Assembly: GCF_003584125.1 (NCBI RefSeq)
Contig: NZ_QXFL01000001.1
Span: forward strand, 558,001 to 622,000
DNA: 64,000 nucleotides
Reading direction: 5' to 3'
Source of the DNA: Aurantiacibacter zhengii
Lineage (GTDB): Bacteria > Pseudomonadota > Alphaproteobacteria > Sphingomonadales > Sphingomonadaceae
Part shown: in pieces, positions 40,590 through 48,492 of the stretch
Layout of the letters: each line of letters starts with the position of its first letter
How positions within the stretch are numbered: the first letter of the stretch is position 1
The notes under the pieces: model-generated
What the model was told of the DNA's origin: nothing
Databases searched by the model: none
Seen by the model: the letters and a program-made list of their open reading frames with translations, nothing else
Translations under genes and position numbers: made by a program

Positions 40590-41126
40590 ATGCCTTCCAC
40601 CTTCAATCTCTCGGATGTCTTCAGCAACCTGACAGGCAAGCAAAAAGAAACCATTACATTGCTGGCGGAAGGTTTCACGAGCAAGGAAATTGCGTCCATC
40701 CTTCAGGTTTCGGAGTCGGCTGTAGTCCAACGTATCGAGACCATGCGCAACAAGACCGGGGGTTTGCTTCGCAAGGAGCTTGTGCGTGAATACCGCCAGT
40801 ATCTGTCGGAGCAGGAGACCGACACCGACCAGCCTGGCTGTAATGAACTTACAGGTAAGATTTTTCATCTGCAGGACGTTGATGAATGCGCCGATAGGGA
40901 GCCCCGGCAACACCCGCAGGGCGAGATGGAATTATCCGATTCCATGGAGTTCATCGTAACGTCCCCATGGGCAAACGACCTGCAACCCAAGGTGGTGCCA
41001 GAGGTGCTCGACGGCAGGAACGCCGGACTCAATCGCTGGCTTGCAGCGTGCGGTCTCGCGGTGTCGATCAGCGCGGTGATGCTCGTACTGCTTTCCGTTG
41101 CAGGGGAGCTTGCCGCCCTGATCTGA
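40590..41126 (+). CDS. LuxR-type HTH protein with C-terminal membrane anchor
   Basis: A 178-residue protein. Residues about 13-66 form a LuxR/GerE-like DNA-binding domain: LTGKQKETITLLAEGFTSKEIASILQVSESAVVQRIETMRNK, with the recognition helix in SESAVVQRIE. A polar, acidic linker follows, and one hydrophobic helix at about 149-172 (WLAACGLAVSISAVMLVLLSV) ends the protein. No receiver or ligand domain is present. It is divergent from the str operon and heads a same-strand set of five small genes. A membrane-tethered regulator is the simplest reading. What it senses is unknown. Confidence 0.75.
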   Translation: MPSTFNLSDVFSNLTGKQKETITLLAEGFTSKEIASILQVSESAVVQRIETMRNKTGGLLRKELVREYRQYLSEQETDTDQPGCNELTGKIFHLQDVDECADREPRQHPQGEMELSDSMEFIVTSPWANDLQPKVVPEVLDGRNAGLNRWLAACGLAVSISAVMLVLLSVAGELAALI

Positions 41127-41193
41127 CCTTGGTCTGCCGAGCCTCTGTCATAATTTTCCCCGGCTGGAGCGACCGGGCACCGGAGTGCTTAAC

Positions 41194-41529
41194 ATGCTGA
41201 CCGTAGAAACAGCAGGCAAGCGGGTCGCAACTGATCTTGAAGATGCGGAACGCCTGACCAATGAAACCTTGCGAGCCATGAGCCGCCTGCAGCACAGTAT
41301 GCTCAACGTCAGGCTCGATACCGAGCTTCCCCAGTACCAGGGACAGATGGCGATCATTCGCCTTCAGGAGGCGCAGAAGCATCTCGTCGACGCGATGACC
41401 AACCTGACGAAAATGCACAAGTCATTGCGCGATGACTTCACCAAGATTACCGGCCTTCCAGACGAACCTGGTCGCTGCCCCGTTTCGCGCGAACTTGGCG
41501 TCGCAGACGAGGTCACCATCGCCGCCTGA
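41194..41529 (+). CDS. Small helical (coiled-coil-like) protein, unknown function
   Basis: A 111-residue hydrophilic protein, almost entirely helix-forming, with heptad-like leucines and Met-rich stretches from about residue 10 to 92 (for example NETLRAMSRLQHSMLN and AMTNLTKMHKSLRDDFTKI). No signal peptide or membrane helix. The ATG at 41194 has GGAG eight bases upstream; a GTG three codons earlier is less well placed. Second gene of the five-gene set. No family recognised. Confidence 0.6.
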   Translation: MLTVETAGKRVATDLEDAERLTNETLRAMSRLQHSMLNVRLDTELPQYQGQMAIIRLQEAQKHLVDAMTNLTKMHKSLRDDFTKITGLPDEPGRCPVSRELGVADEVTIAA

Positions 41530-41566
41530 GCAATCCCGTAGCGGCGCTGAAGCGAGGGGATATCTC

Positions 41567-42034
41567 ATGGAAGCGCTGCTCACGGAATACAGGGCCTACG
41601 TCCAGTACCTGATAATCTTCTCGCTCACCGCATATGCGTTTGCGCGAGGGGACGGCCCCGAGAAGGAAGCAGGGGCCATATTATCAGGCATGGTCGCAAT
41701 GGACGTGGTCTACCATCTGCTTTTCCCCGATGCCGGCGTGTATCAAGAGATCGACCCAGGTCATTTCCTCATCGATCTCTGCGTCCTGATCCTTCTGGGA
41801 CGCCTCGCCGTTCGGGCCAACCGGGTTTATCCGATATGGATGCTGGCAGCGCAAATTATCTCAATGTCGATGCATCTCAACAGAGAGTTAAGTTCGGCAA
41901 TCGAACCGATCGCCTATCTCGTGCTCACGAGGATACCATCGTATTTGCAGCTTCTGGCGTTTGGCGCAGGCCTTTGGGCGCATCACAAACGCATCATGAA
42001 ATACGGCACGTACAGATCCTGGCGAACTACCTGA
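41567..42034 (+). CDS. Polytopic membrane protein, unknown function
   Basis: A 155-residue protein with about five hydrophobic segments (roughly 12-28, 38-55, 66-84, 88-105, 124-142) and a basic C-terminus. The ATG at 41567 follows GAGGGG. Longer readings upstream run through Pro/Arg-rich sequence typical of an out-of-frame shadow of the preceding gene. It resembles no transporter or enzyme family known to me. The 3' end appears to overlap the start of the RadC-like gene. Confidence 0.6.
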   Translation: MEALLTEYRAYVQYLIIFSLTAYAFARGDGPEKEAGAILSGMVAMDVVYHLLFPDAGVYQEIDPGHFLIDLCVLILLGRLAVRANRVYPIWMLAAQIISMSMHLNRELSSAIEPIAYLVLTRIPSYLQLLAFGAGLWAHHKRIMKYGTYRSWRTT

Positions 42035-42618
42035 AGCCGTTATCGGGCGCGAATGCGGCGCGTCATGCAGCTTTTCTACTGGAAAAGTTCGGATCCATTT
42101 CCAAAATCCTGAGCGCGTCGCGCGAGGCACTGCTGGCTGCGCTTCCTGACGCACCGCAAGTTGCGATGGCGATCAGGGCCATTTCCGAAATTGCCTATAT
42201 CGGGGTTTCGGAGACCCTGCGGGCAAGCGTATTTTCCGTTCGGGATCCCCTTTTTCACGACTACCTCCTTGGGCGGTTGCAGCATCAAAAATCCGAAGAA
42301 TGCCTGGCCGTCTACCTCGATCGTGATGGACGGTATCTCAAGGTGGAGCATTTTGGCATCGGCACCTCCACGAAATTTGTCCTTCCGCTTCGCCAGATCC
42401 TCCAGCGCGCCCTGGAACTCGGTTCTTCGGGATTCGTGCTTGTTCACAATCATCCGTCCGGCTGCGCACTGCCAAGCGAAAGCGATCGAACCACAACTGC
42501 CAAGGTCAGGATTACAGCCGAAAGCCTCGACTGCCCCTTGGTCGATCATCTCATTGTCGCGAACCAAGCAATCTACAGCATGAGTTACGGCAAATATCTG
42601 TTTAAAAAGGAATTATAA
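41974..42618 (+). CDS. RadC-family JAB/MPN-domain protein
   Basis: The C-terminal part (about 85-214) is a complete RadC-type JAB domain: LAVYLDRDGRYLKVEHFGIG, then the metalloprotease-like motif HNHPSGCALPSESD (H, H, S, D ligands) and DHLIVANQAIYSM. Before it is a short helix-hairpin-helix-like region (LEKFGSISKIL). With the TTG at 41974 the protein has 214 residues, matching short RadC relatives. An ATG at 41836 adds 46 residues but overlaps the preceding gene by about 200 bases. The start is therefore uncertain. RadC proteins are common on mobile DNA. Despite the name, a repair role is unproven. Confidence 0.8.
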   Translation: MGASQTHHEIRHVQILANYLKPLSGANAARHAAFLLEKFGSISKILSASREALLAALPDAPQVAMAIRAISEIAYIGVSETLRASVFSVRDPLFHDYLLGRLQHQKSEECLAVYLDRDGRYLKVEHFGIGTSTKFVLPLRQILQRALELGSSGFVLVHNHPSGCALPSESDRTTTAKVRITAESLDCPLVDHLIVANQAIYSMSYGKYLFKKEL

Positions 42619-42824
42619 TGTCCGGAGACACCCCCCCTGCTCCAGGTCCCGACGACGGGACTGTGACGTCTCCCCAGCGCCTTTCGAACCTTTCGAAGTT
42701 CGGCAATCTTGCGGAGGTTATGGAAAGCGATCTCAGCGACGAGATAAAGACTGCATGCGTGGAACTCAGGAAAGAAGGAGACGCCCTGATAAAGGGCCGA
42801 AAAAGCGGTTCGGGTAGCCCCTGA
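42618..42824 (+). CDS. Small hydrophilic protein, unknown function
   Basis: A 68-residue protein with a Pro/Gly/Asp-rich start and an amphipathic helical middle (LSKFGNLAEVMESDLSDEI) ending in a basic, Ser/Gly-rich tail. Its ATG overlaps the RadC stop as TAATG, so the two are translationally coupled, which supports it being real. No family recognised. Last gene of the set. Confidence 0.55.
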   Translation: MSGDTPPAPGPDDGTVTSPQRLSNLSKFGNLAEVMESDLSDEIKTACVELRKEGDALIKGRKSGSGSP

Positions 42825-43102
42825 CAGCCGTCGGAGTGCTGCTGAATCCTTGATCACGCAATCGATGCAAGCGCGTCTTCTGTCGAACTGGAGAAGCTAT
42901 CAACCGGCCCGATTGATGGCTGTTTCCTGGCAGGAAATATCCCTTTTCGACCGGAAAGGAACGAGGGTTCATGCTCTCGGCGGAAGAACTGTCTTTTCTT
43001 CGCTAAGGCAAGACTACTTTTCGCGAACTCTGGCAGCGATGTGATCTAGGACTTCCCTACAGGTCCCCACCCAAGCTGCACCAGGGCGCATGACCAGGCG
43101 GA

Positions 43103-44743
43103 CTAGCCCACCAGCGTGGGGCGGCCACAGCGCAGGCGGTCCACTGTCACGTCTGCCGCGCCCAGTTTCACCCCCAGCAATCCGGTCAGCTGGTTCACCA
43201 GGATATCGAGCGAAGGTGCGGCGGTGCCCAGCGCATTGCCCACCAAGCTGGCAACCCCACCAAGGTTCAGGCCCAGCCCCAGCGCGCGCACATCCAGGTC
43301 CACATCTTCCGCCAGGGATCGCGCGGTGCCTTCCAGTGCGTCTATGGTGCCCACCGTCTTGGTTTGGCGGTCGTCCACGTCCTCCGGCGTGAAGTGGATT
43401 TCCTGCGCCACGTCGCCGCCGATCGAGATATCGGCATAGGCATTCACCTTCAGCAGCGAGGTGTTCACCACGCGGGCAGGTTCCAGCCACAGCGGGGCGG
43501 AAAAGTCGTCGAACAGGTCTGTGTTCACATCGGCAATGGCGGCGGTACCGATGGAGGGCTTTGCCTCTATGTACACGCCGTCGCTGCCGTCGCCCGCGTC
43601 GCACACGATGTCGGTCATCTGCGCTTCGGCGGATGCGAGTTCGGTGTAGAGCGGCACCCGCATGCCGCCGCCGAGACCGGCTACGGGCAGCAGCCCGGCC
43701 ACCACCGACAGCCGCGTCTCGGCCGTGCGCAGGGTGACATCGCCCATGGTATCCACCGTCAGCCAGGGAGAGCGTTCCTCCGAATAGCCGCCTGCCAGCC
43801 GGACATTCACGCTCGCCAGCCCGGTAACGTCGGTCTTCAGCGTTGCCTCGTAACTGTCGCCGTGGGCCGCCTGCAGCAGGCTGCGCAGCAGGGAATAGGC
43901 ATCGACGGACACGCCGGAGCGGCCATCGTTCACATCGGTATTGCCGAGCGGGCCGAGGTCGATCAGGTCGGACAGTTGCACGAAGTCGCTGCTCGCCAAC
44001 GCCGCCACCCGCTCCAGCACGGCAGCCAGTTGCGGGTCGTCGCTGGCATCGGCCATCGCCTGCACGGCCTGGTGGAGGGGGGTGCCCGCCTCGAAGATCG
44101 CGCCGAAGGTTTCGCCCTCCATCTCCTGCAACGGCCCCAACGCCTCGGCGAAATCGAGCACGTCTATCTGCGTATTGGAAAGCACGCCGACATCGGCGGG
44201 CGTAAGGTTGAGCGCAGTCCCCGCGAGGGCAGACAGCAGGTTGTCGGCAAGCCCGCCCGGCAGATCCGCCACACGCGTGCCGAGCATGAACCCGGCCATG
44301 TCCGTTCGCGCGGCGGTGGCGCTGGCGGTGACCTGCGAACTGGCCCCGGCAGTGACGAAGCTGCCGAAGAACAGCCTGACGTCCTGCGTCAGCTGCACGC
44401 GGGTGGCGTTGGGATAGAGCGAGGTCTGGTCGAAACGCTCCTGCCAGGAAATGGTCTTGTCACGCCGGTATTCGCCATCCAGCACCGCCAGGATCGATAC
44501 ATCGCGCACGCCGTTTTCGGCGATGACTTCTGCCACGATCCCTTCTTTCGCCACATCCGCGCCTGCCGATACGGCGGCGGCGGCGGCGGCATCGGCGATG
44601 TTCTGCAGACGCCGCTCTGCCAGGTAGAGCGAACCCAGGTCGAGGGCGAAGGCGCCCATCGCCATCAGCGGTGGCAGGGCCAGCCCGAAAAGCACCGCGC
44701 TGGCGCCGTCTTCGTCGAGAAAAATGTCGCGGATCGATCGCAT
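43103..44743 (-). CDS. TadG-like pilus assembly/pseudopilin-anchored protein
   Basis: 546 residues. The N-terminal TadE/G motif has DEDGASAVLFGLALPPLMAMGAFALDLGSLYL (about 11-42), a single membrane helix, then ERRLQNIADAAAAAAVSAGA, which is typical of TadG (Flp pilus, tight adherence). The long extracytoplasmic part is Ala/Val/Asp-rich with a few Cys near the C-terminus (IVCDAGD and DRLRCGRP). No von Willebrand MIDAS motif was seen. It follows a TadE gene. The Tad secretion ATPase and prepilin genes are not in the window. Confidence 0.85.
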   Translation of the reverse strand: MRSIRDIFLDEDGASAVLFGLALPPLMAMGAFALDLGSLYLAERRLQNIADAAAAAAVSAGADVAKEGIVAEVIAENGVRDVSILAVLDGEYRRDKTISWQERFDQTSLYPNATRVQLTQDVRLFFGSFVTAGASSQVTASATAARTDMAGFMLGTRVADLPGGLADNLLSALAGTALNLTPADVGVLSNTQIDVLDFAEALGPLQEMEGETFGAIFEAGTPLHQAVQAMADASDDPQLAAVLERVAALASSDFVQLSDLIDLGPLGNTDVNDGRSGVSVDAYSLLRSLLQAAHGDSYEATLKTDVTGLASVNVRLAGGYSEERSPWLTVDTMGDVTLRTAETRLSVVAGLLPVAGLGGGMRVPLYTELASAEAQMTDIVCDAGDGSDGVYIEAKPSIGTAAIADVNTDLFDDFSAPLWLEPARVVNTSLLKVNAYADISIGGDVAQEIHFTPEDVDDRQTKTVGTIDALEGTARSLAEDVDLDVRALGLGLNLGGVASLVGNALGTAAPSLDILVNQLTGLLGVKLGAADVTVDRLRCGRPTLVG

Positions 44744-44756
44744 GGTCAGCCCCTTC

Positions 44757-45215
44757 CTAAAGCGAGTTCAGCCGCACGCGTGCCTGCCGCGTGATCGGGC
44801 TGGCGGGCAGCGGGATGATGGAAGCGCTGAGCAGCACGCTTTCCGAGTAGTCATAGGAAACCGCGACCGTGTAGACGTCACCTTCCAGGCTGGTGGACAC
44901 GGTCACCTTGTCGGCATTGACGGTGCCGGCTGACAGCACGCCATCGTTCACCATGTCCTGCACGATGTCCTGCCGGTCTGCTTCGTCGATCCCGGCCAGC
45001 GCCGCGCGCGCGCCTTCGTTGGCCGCTTGCTGCACACTTTGCGCGGCCATGAACCAGGTGCCGTAACTGATGACCCCGAACAGCAGCACGATAATGATGG
45101 GCAGCGCGAATGCGGCTTCTACCAGCACCGCGCCCTGCTCGTCCCTGGCCAGCCTGCCGCCAAGGCGACGCGCACTGGTGGCCGAGAACCGATTGATTAT
45201 GTGACGGTTTTCCAT
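44757..45215 (-). CDS. TadE-like pseudopilin
   Basis: 152 residues. A basic lead is followed by DEQGAVLVEAAFALPIIIVLLFGVISYG (about 25-52) and MAAQSVQQAANEGARAALAG, the TadE signature with a prepilin-like Glu in the hydrophobic helix. The remainder is a small extracytoplasmic domain ending in ITRQARVRLNSL. It is 13 bases upstream of the TadG-like gene, so the two are probably one transcript for minor pseudopilins of a Flp/Tad system. Confidence 0.88.
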   Translation of the reverse strand: MENRHIINRFSATSARRLGGRLARDEQGAVLVEAAFALPIIIVLLFGVISYGTWFMAAQSVQQAANEGARAALAGIDEADRQDIVQDMVNDGVLSAGTVNADKVTVSTSLEGDVYTVAVSYDYSESVLLSASIIPLPASPITRQARVRLNSL

Positions 45216-45417
45216 GCTGCACAGTGTTCCATGCAGTCATCAACCAATCTGAAACCCGGTGCCGCACGGCTTTTGCGGGTTTTACGCAAACTTTGCGGAG
45301 CGGCAGGTCGCCAAGGGGCGCATAAATGCGTGCAAGGTTAATTTCGACCAACCCGCAGATAAGGAGGCTGTCAGCGCAAATTGCGTAATTTCGCGCGCGG
45401 TCCGCGAATCGCCCTGG

Positions 45418-46317
45418 TCAGGCGCGGGTCATGATGATCGAAGCGCCCTGCATGCCATAGGCGCCGTGCAGCGGAACCATCGACAGGTGCACACGCAGGC
45501 GCTCGGCATTGTTCGGAGTCAGCTCTACCATTGCCTGCTGCGGGGTGTTCTCCTCGAACAACAGGTCGAACAGATTGCGCAAGGCGATGCGGTCCTCGCG
45601 TACAGCCAGATCCTGCAACCTTCTACCAAGAAGCTTCTCTGGCTTGAGACCGATCCATTCCGCGAAAGAGGCGTCGGAGCGTTCGATCAGCCCGCGCGGG
45701 CTGATGCGCACATAAGCGACCGCATGGTGAAAGCTGATGGCGTCCAGCATGCCCTGCTTCATGTCGGCCATGCGGTAACGCTCCACCTCCTCAGTGATGT
45801 CGCGCATCATCAACACCAGTCGGTCCCCCAAGGGGATGGTCGTGAGCTGGGTCCAGCAGCCCTGCTCGAACACCGAGGGCAAATCGGCGGTCAGCCCTTC
45901 CCGGGTCGACAGAGTGCGGCGATACTGGACCTGCATCACGCTGCCTTCGATATCCGGCATCGCGTCTGTCAGCTTCAGACCCTTGCGAAGCGGCGGCAGG
46001 CGGCAATACTGGCGCGCACGCGCGTTGGCGTAGATGATTTCTTCCTCGGGCGTGCAAAGGATGACGCTCTCCTTTAGCCATTCAGCCAAGCCGGTGAGGC
46101 GCTCCTCCGTCGCAAGGGCGTTGGAGTCTCCCGGCTTGTGGGTCAACTGCTGGTAGAGCCTGAGGCCGGTAAGCACGTGAGTAGTGCGGCCGTGAGCGGT
46201 GATGAACACCGGCGCGGTTAGCGATGCATCACGCCACTTGCCGAAAGAACGGACAATTTCCGCCGAGGTGACGGTGGTCTTGCCGACAGAACCCTGGTCT
46301 TTTAAATCGTCTTCCAC
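45418..46317 (-). CDS. PAS-domain regulator with Phd/YefM-antitoxin-like N-terminal domain
   Basis: 299 residues. Residues about 14-58 (TVTSAEIVRSFGKWRDASLTAPVFITAHGRTTHVLTGLRLYQQL, in overlapping pieces) fit the Phd/YefM fold, a dimeric DNA-binding module of type II antitoxins. Two PAS domains follow: about 72-180 (SVILCTPEEEIIYANARAR to LVLMMRDITEEVER) and about 188-299 (AYVRISPRGLIERSD to GASIIMTRA). No kinase, cyclase or toxin is attached, and no toxin gene is adjacent. The likely role is a one-component sensor-regulator. The ligand is unknown. A palindrome lies in its promoter region. Confidence 0.8.
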   Translation of the reverse strand: MEDDLKDQGSVGKTTVTSAEIVRSFGKWRDASLTAPVFITAHGRTTHVLTGLRLYQQLTHKPGDSNALATEERLTGLAEWLKESVILCTPEEEIIYANARARQYCRLPPLRKGLKLTDAMPDIEGSVMQVQYRRTLSTREGLTADLPSVFEQGCWTQLTTIPLGDRLVLMMRDITEEVERYRMADMKQGMLDAISFHHAVAYVRISPRGLIERSDASFAEWIGLKPEKLLGRRLQDLAVREDRIALRNLFDLLFEENTPQQAMVELTPNNAERLRVHLSMVPLHGAYGMQGASIIMTRA

Positions 46318-46358
46318 TGCGGCCCCCGTCGCTCTGGATCAGACTGAATATTGATAAT

Positions 46359-46401
46359 AGTATATGCGCTTCGTGAAATTGACGTAGCGGAAATTTTCCG
46401 C
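46359..46401 (-). promoter_or_regulatory. Candidate promoter and palindromic operator of the PAS regulator
   Basis: On the minus strand a TATACT -10-like hexamer (46364-46359) lies about 40 bases upstream of the start codon. A perfect 7+1+7 palindrome GCGGAAA-T-TTTCCGC is at 46387-46401, where a -35 would be expected, and no good -35 is present. The surrounding DNA is distinctly AT-rich. The layout fits an activator or autoregulator site, but binding is inferred. Confidence 0.45.
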
Positions 46402-46534
46402 ACGCTATTTCTACGACCGGCCTTTAACACGCAATTGGCTGTTTTTGTGTAGAAACTTTTACTTAATGGCTGAGCGGCCTTGATCCGTCACGTGCGCACG
46501 GCTTTCCGTCCGTGCCTGAATACATCACGAGCGC

Positions 46535-46563
46535 AAGAAAAAAGGCGGAGTTCGCACCCCGCC
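46535..46563 (-). terminator. Terminator of the PPC-domain gene
   Basis: On the minus strand GGCGGGG and the complementary CTCCGCC flank a short loop and are followed by TTTTTTCTTGC, 29-57 bases beyond the stop at 46592. It separates this gene from the PAS regulator downstream. Confidence 0.75.
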
Positions 46564-46591
46564 CCTCTTCCTGCCTGCGTGTGTTCTGTTT

Positions 46592-47854
46592 TCAGTCCTC
46601 GTAGGCGGCCTCTTCCATGGCATCCGCAGCGGCATCCACTGCAGCTTCCATCGCCTCCCAGTCCTGTTCCACCCGCGCTTCCAGGCCCGGCGTGACCGTC
46701 AGCGTGTAGGCGCCGCCCGACCCGCCAAAGCCCTGCGCGCGAATGCGCAGCGCGTCGAGCAGGGCGGGATCGCCCGCCAGCGTGCCCAGGTCGATGGGCA
46801 GCAGCGCGTTGAGATCGCCCGCGCCATCGTCGTCGCTTTCCACCATGGCAAAGCCCAGCGGGGTGTCGAAGCCGAGTTCGATGTAGGGATCGATGGCGCC
46901 GCCGAAATCAGGGTCGGCCGCGTCGCTCGCGGTCATGCGGATTGTGACTTCGCCGTTGCCTGCGCGGATGGCGGCCTTGGCCTCCTCGCTCAACTGGTAG
47001 TCGATCTGCGTGGGGCTGGTCGTGGGCGCGGCTTCCTCGTCCCAGCCCTCGGCCAGTTCGCCGCTCGCCTCGTCATCGATGCCGATCACCTGCAGGGGCA
47101 ACTGGGCGGGCATTTCGCGCCGCTCGCGCACGCGGAAGCGGTAGGAACCCGTGGATTCGCCCAACCCGCTGGCAGCAAAGGTGTAGGTGCCGCTGTCCTC
47201 GAACGTATGGCGCAGCAGCGCATTGAGTGCGCCGCCGCCGTCATCGTCGAAGGCGATCGTTTCGCCCGAGGGATCGCGCAGTTCGAGATAGGGGTCGAGC
47301 CCGTCTTCAGTGGCGATTAGCGCGGCTTCCACCGTCTGCCCCGCGCGGGCCTGCATGGTAAAAAGATGCTCCCCCCCCACCAGCATCCCGGTTTCGCGTG
47401 CGCCATAGGTCACCGCGCGGGTGCCCACCTCGACGTATTCGTTGGTGGAGAGGCGCAGGTCGAAACTGCCGCCGTAACCTTCCCCTTCCCCGGCCCATTC
47501 GCCGTCGAAACTGTCCACCTCGATGGTGAGCCGGCGGCTGCGGCCTTCCGCGCCGATCATCACGCGCGAATTCAGGCCGTCGCCAAAATCGTCGTTCTCC
47601 CCCAGCAGTTCGCCGCGCGCATCCTTTACCCGCAGCACCGGATCGAGGTTGCCGGTGGCGATGACATCGACCTGCAGGCCGGTGTCGGCTGGCAGAGTGA
47701 CGGTGAATACCGAAGCCTCCCCGTCGATGCGGCCCTGGAACACGCGCACGTCGCTGCGCTCCCCATCCAGATCGCGAACCTGGGCGAGAGCGGGCGGCGC
47801 CATCAGGGCAGCGACACCGGCCAGCAGGAGCGAGCAGCGAAACGTTGTTGTCAT
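46592..47854 (-). CDS. Exported protein with pre-peptidase C-terminal (PPC)-like beta domains
   Basis: 420 residues with a signal peptide (to about ALAQ, residue 25). Two clear PPC-like units follow (about 35-150 and 160-255): each has FTVTLPADTGLQVDV or LFTMQARAGQTVEA, a D-P-x-L-x-L-x-D turn and a D-D-x-x-G-x-L-N-x-L acidic loop. A third, weaker copy with GAIDPYIELGF and DDDGAGDLNALL is at about 305-400. No peptidase domain is present. The C-terminus is an Ala/Glu-rich helix. Probably an envelope binding protein, possibly calcium-binding through the repeated acidic loops (inference). Confidence 0.8.
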   Translation of the reverse strand: MTTTFRCSLLLAGVAALMAPPALAQVRDLDGERSDVRVFQGRIDGEASVFTVTLPADTGLQVDVIATGNLDPVLRVKDARGELLGENDDFGDGLNSRVMIGAEGRSRRLTIEVDSFDGEWAGEGEGYGGSFDLRLSTNEYVEVGTRAVTYGARETGMLVGGEHLFTMQARAGQTVEAALIATEDGLDPYLELRDPSGETIAFDDDGGGALNALLRHTFEDSGTYTFAASGLGESTGSYRFRVRERREMPAQLPLQVIGIDDEASGELAEGWDEEAAPTTSPTQIDYQLSEEAKAAIRAGNGEVTIRMTASDAADPDFGGAIDPYIELGFDTPLGFAMVESDDDGAGDLNALLPIDLGTLAGDPALLDALRIRAQGFGGSGGAYTLTVTPGLEARVEQDWEAMEAAVDAAADAMEEAAYED

Positions 47855-47937
47855 CGAGAATCCCCCTTCGAAACCGTAACCGGCACAGGTGCCATCAGGC
47901 AGCACATTCGCACCCCAGCGTCAAAGCCTAATGGTGC

Positions 47938-48468
47938 CTAACCCCTCCACTCGTCGCTTAGGATTGCCCACAGCCACGTGTCGGTCCAGCCGATGTGCGT
48001 TTTCATGGTATGCCGCAGGTGTCCCTCGCGGGTAAAACCCAGCCGCTCGAGCAGCGCGTTGGAGCGGTGGTTGCGCGGATCGACGTCGGCGAAGATGCGG
48101 TGGTAGCCTTCTTCGCGAAACAGGTGGGTAACGAGCGCGGACACGCACTCGCGGGCGATCCCCCGGCCCTCGTTCCCCGGCACCATGATATAGCCAATCT
48201 CGGCAACCTGCTCGACATCGCTGCTGGCCACCATGCGGAAAACGGGCGTGCCGCCATCCCTCGGCACGGCCACCCACGTGCGACCGCCCCACTTGCCGCC
48301 CGCGTCGAACAGGTAGTCACGAAACTCCTCGCGATCGTCGAACGGCCCGCGGCCCCAGTAGCGCATCGCATCGTCGCTGGAGAAAGCGGGCCACAGCGCC
48401 TTTTCATCGCCATCATGCAGGGGGCGGCAGGTGAAGCGCGGAGTGGTTATAGTAGGGGTTTTGGTCAT
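47938..48468 (-). CDS. GNAT-family N-acetyltransferase (RimJ/RimL-like)
   Basis: 176 residues. TPRFTCRPLHDGDEKALWPAF opens the fold, EIGYIMVPGNEGRGIARECVSALV includes the acetyl-CoA pyrophosphate loop (N-E-G-R-G-I-A), and DVDPRNHRSNALLERLGFTREG is the RimJ-like C-terminal block. Substrate (protein N-terminus or small amine) cannot be told. ATG at 48468 is used; a GTG three codons upstream is possible. Confidence 0.88.
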   Translation of the reverse strand: MTKTPTITTPRFTCRPLHDGDEKALWPAFSSDDAMRYWGRGPFDDREEFRDYLFDAGGKWGGRTWVAVPRDGGTPVFRMVASSDVEQVAEIGYIMVPGNEGRGIARECVSALVTHLFREEGYHRIFADVDPRNHRSNALLERLGFTREGHLRHTMKTHIGWTDTWLWAILSDEWRG

Positions 48469-48492
48469 ATCGCTCACGGCACCGGCACGGCG

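Noticed and set aside
41974-42618. Calling the RadC-like gene a DNA-repair gene.
   Set aside because: RadC's repair role is not established even in E. coli. Only the JAB/MPN fold and motif are supported here.
42850-43044. 64-codon ORF after the RadC cassette, starting TTG with an ATG at 42865.
   Set aside because: No recognisable features and weak start. The 278-base gap 42825-43102 is more likely an intergenic region. Left unannotated but not excluded.
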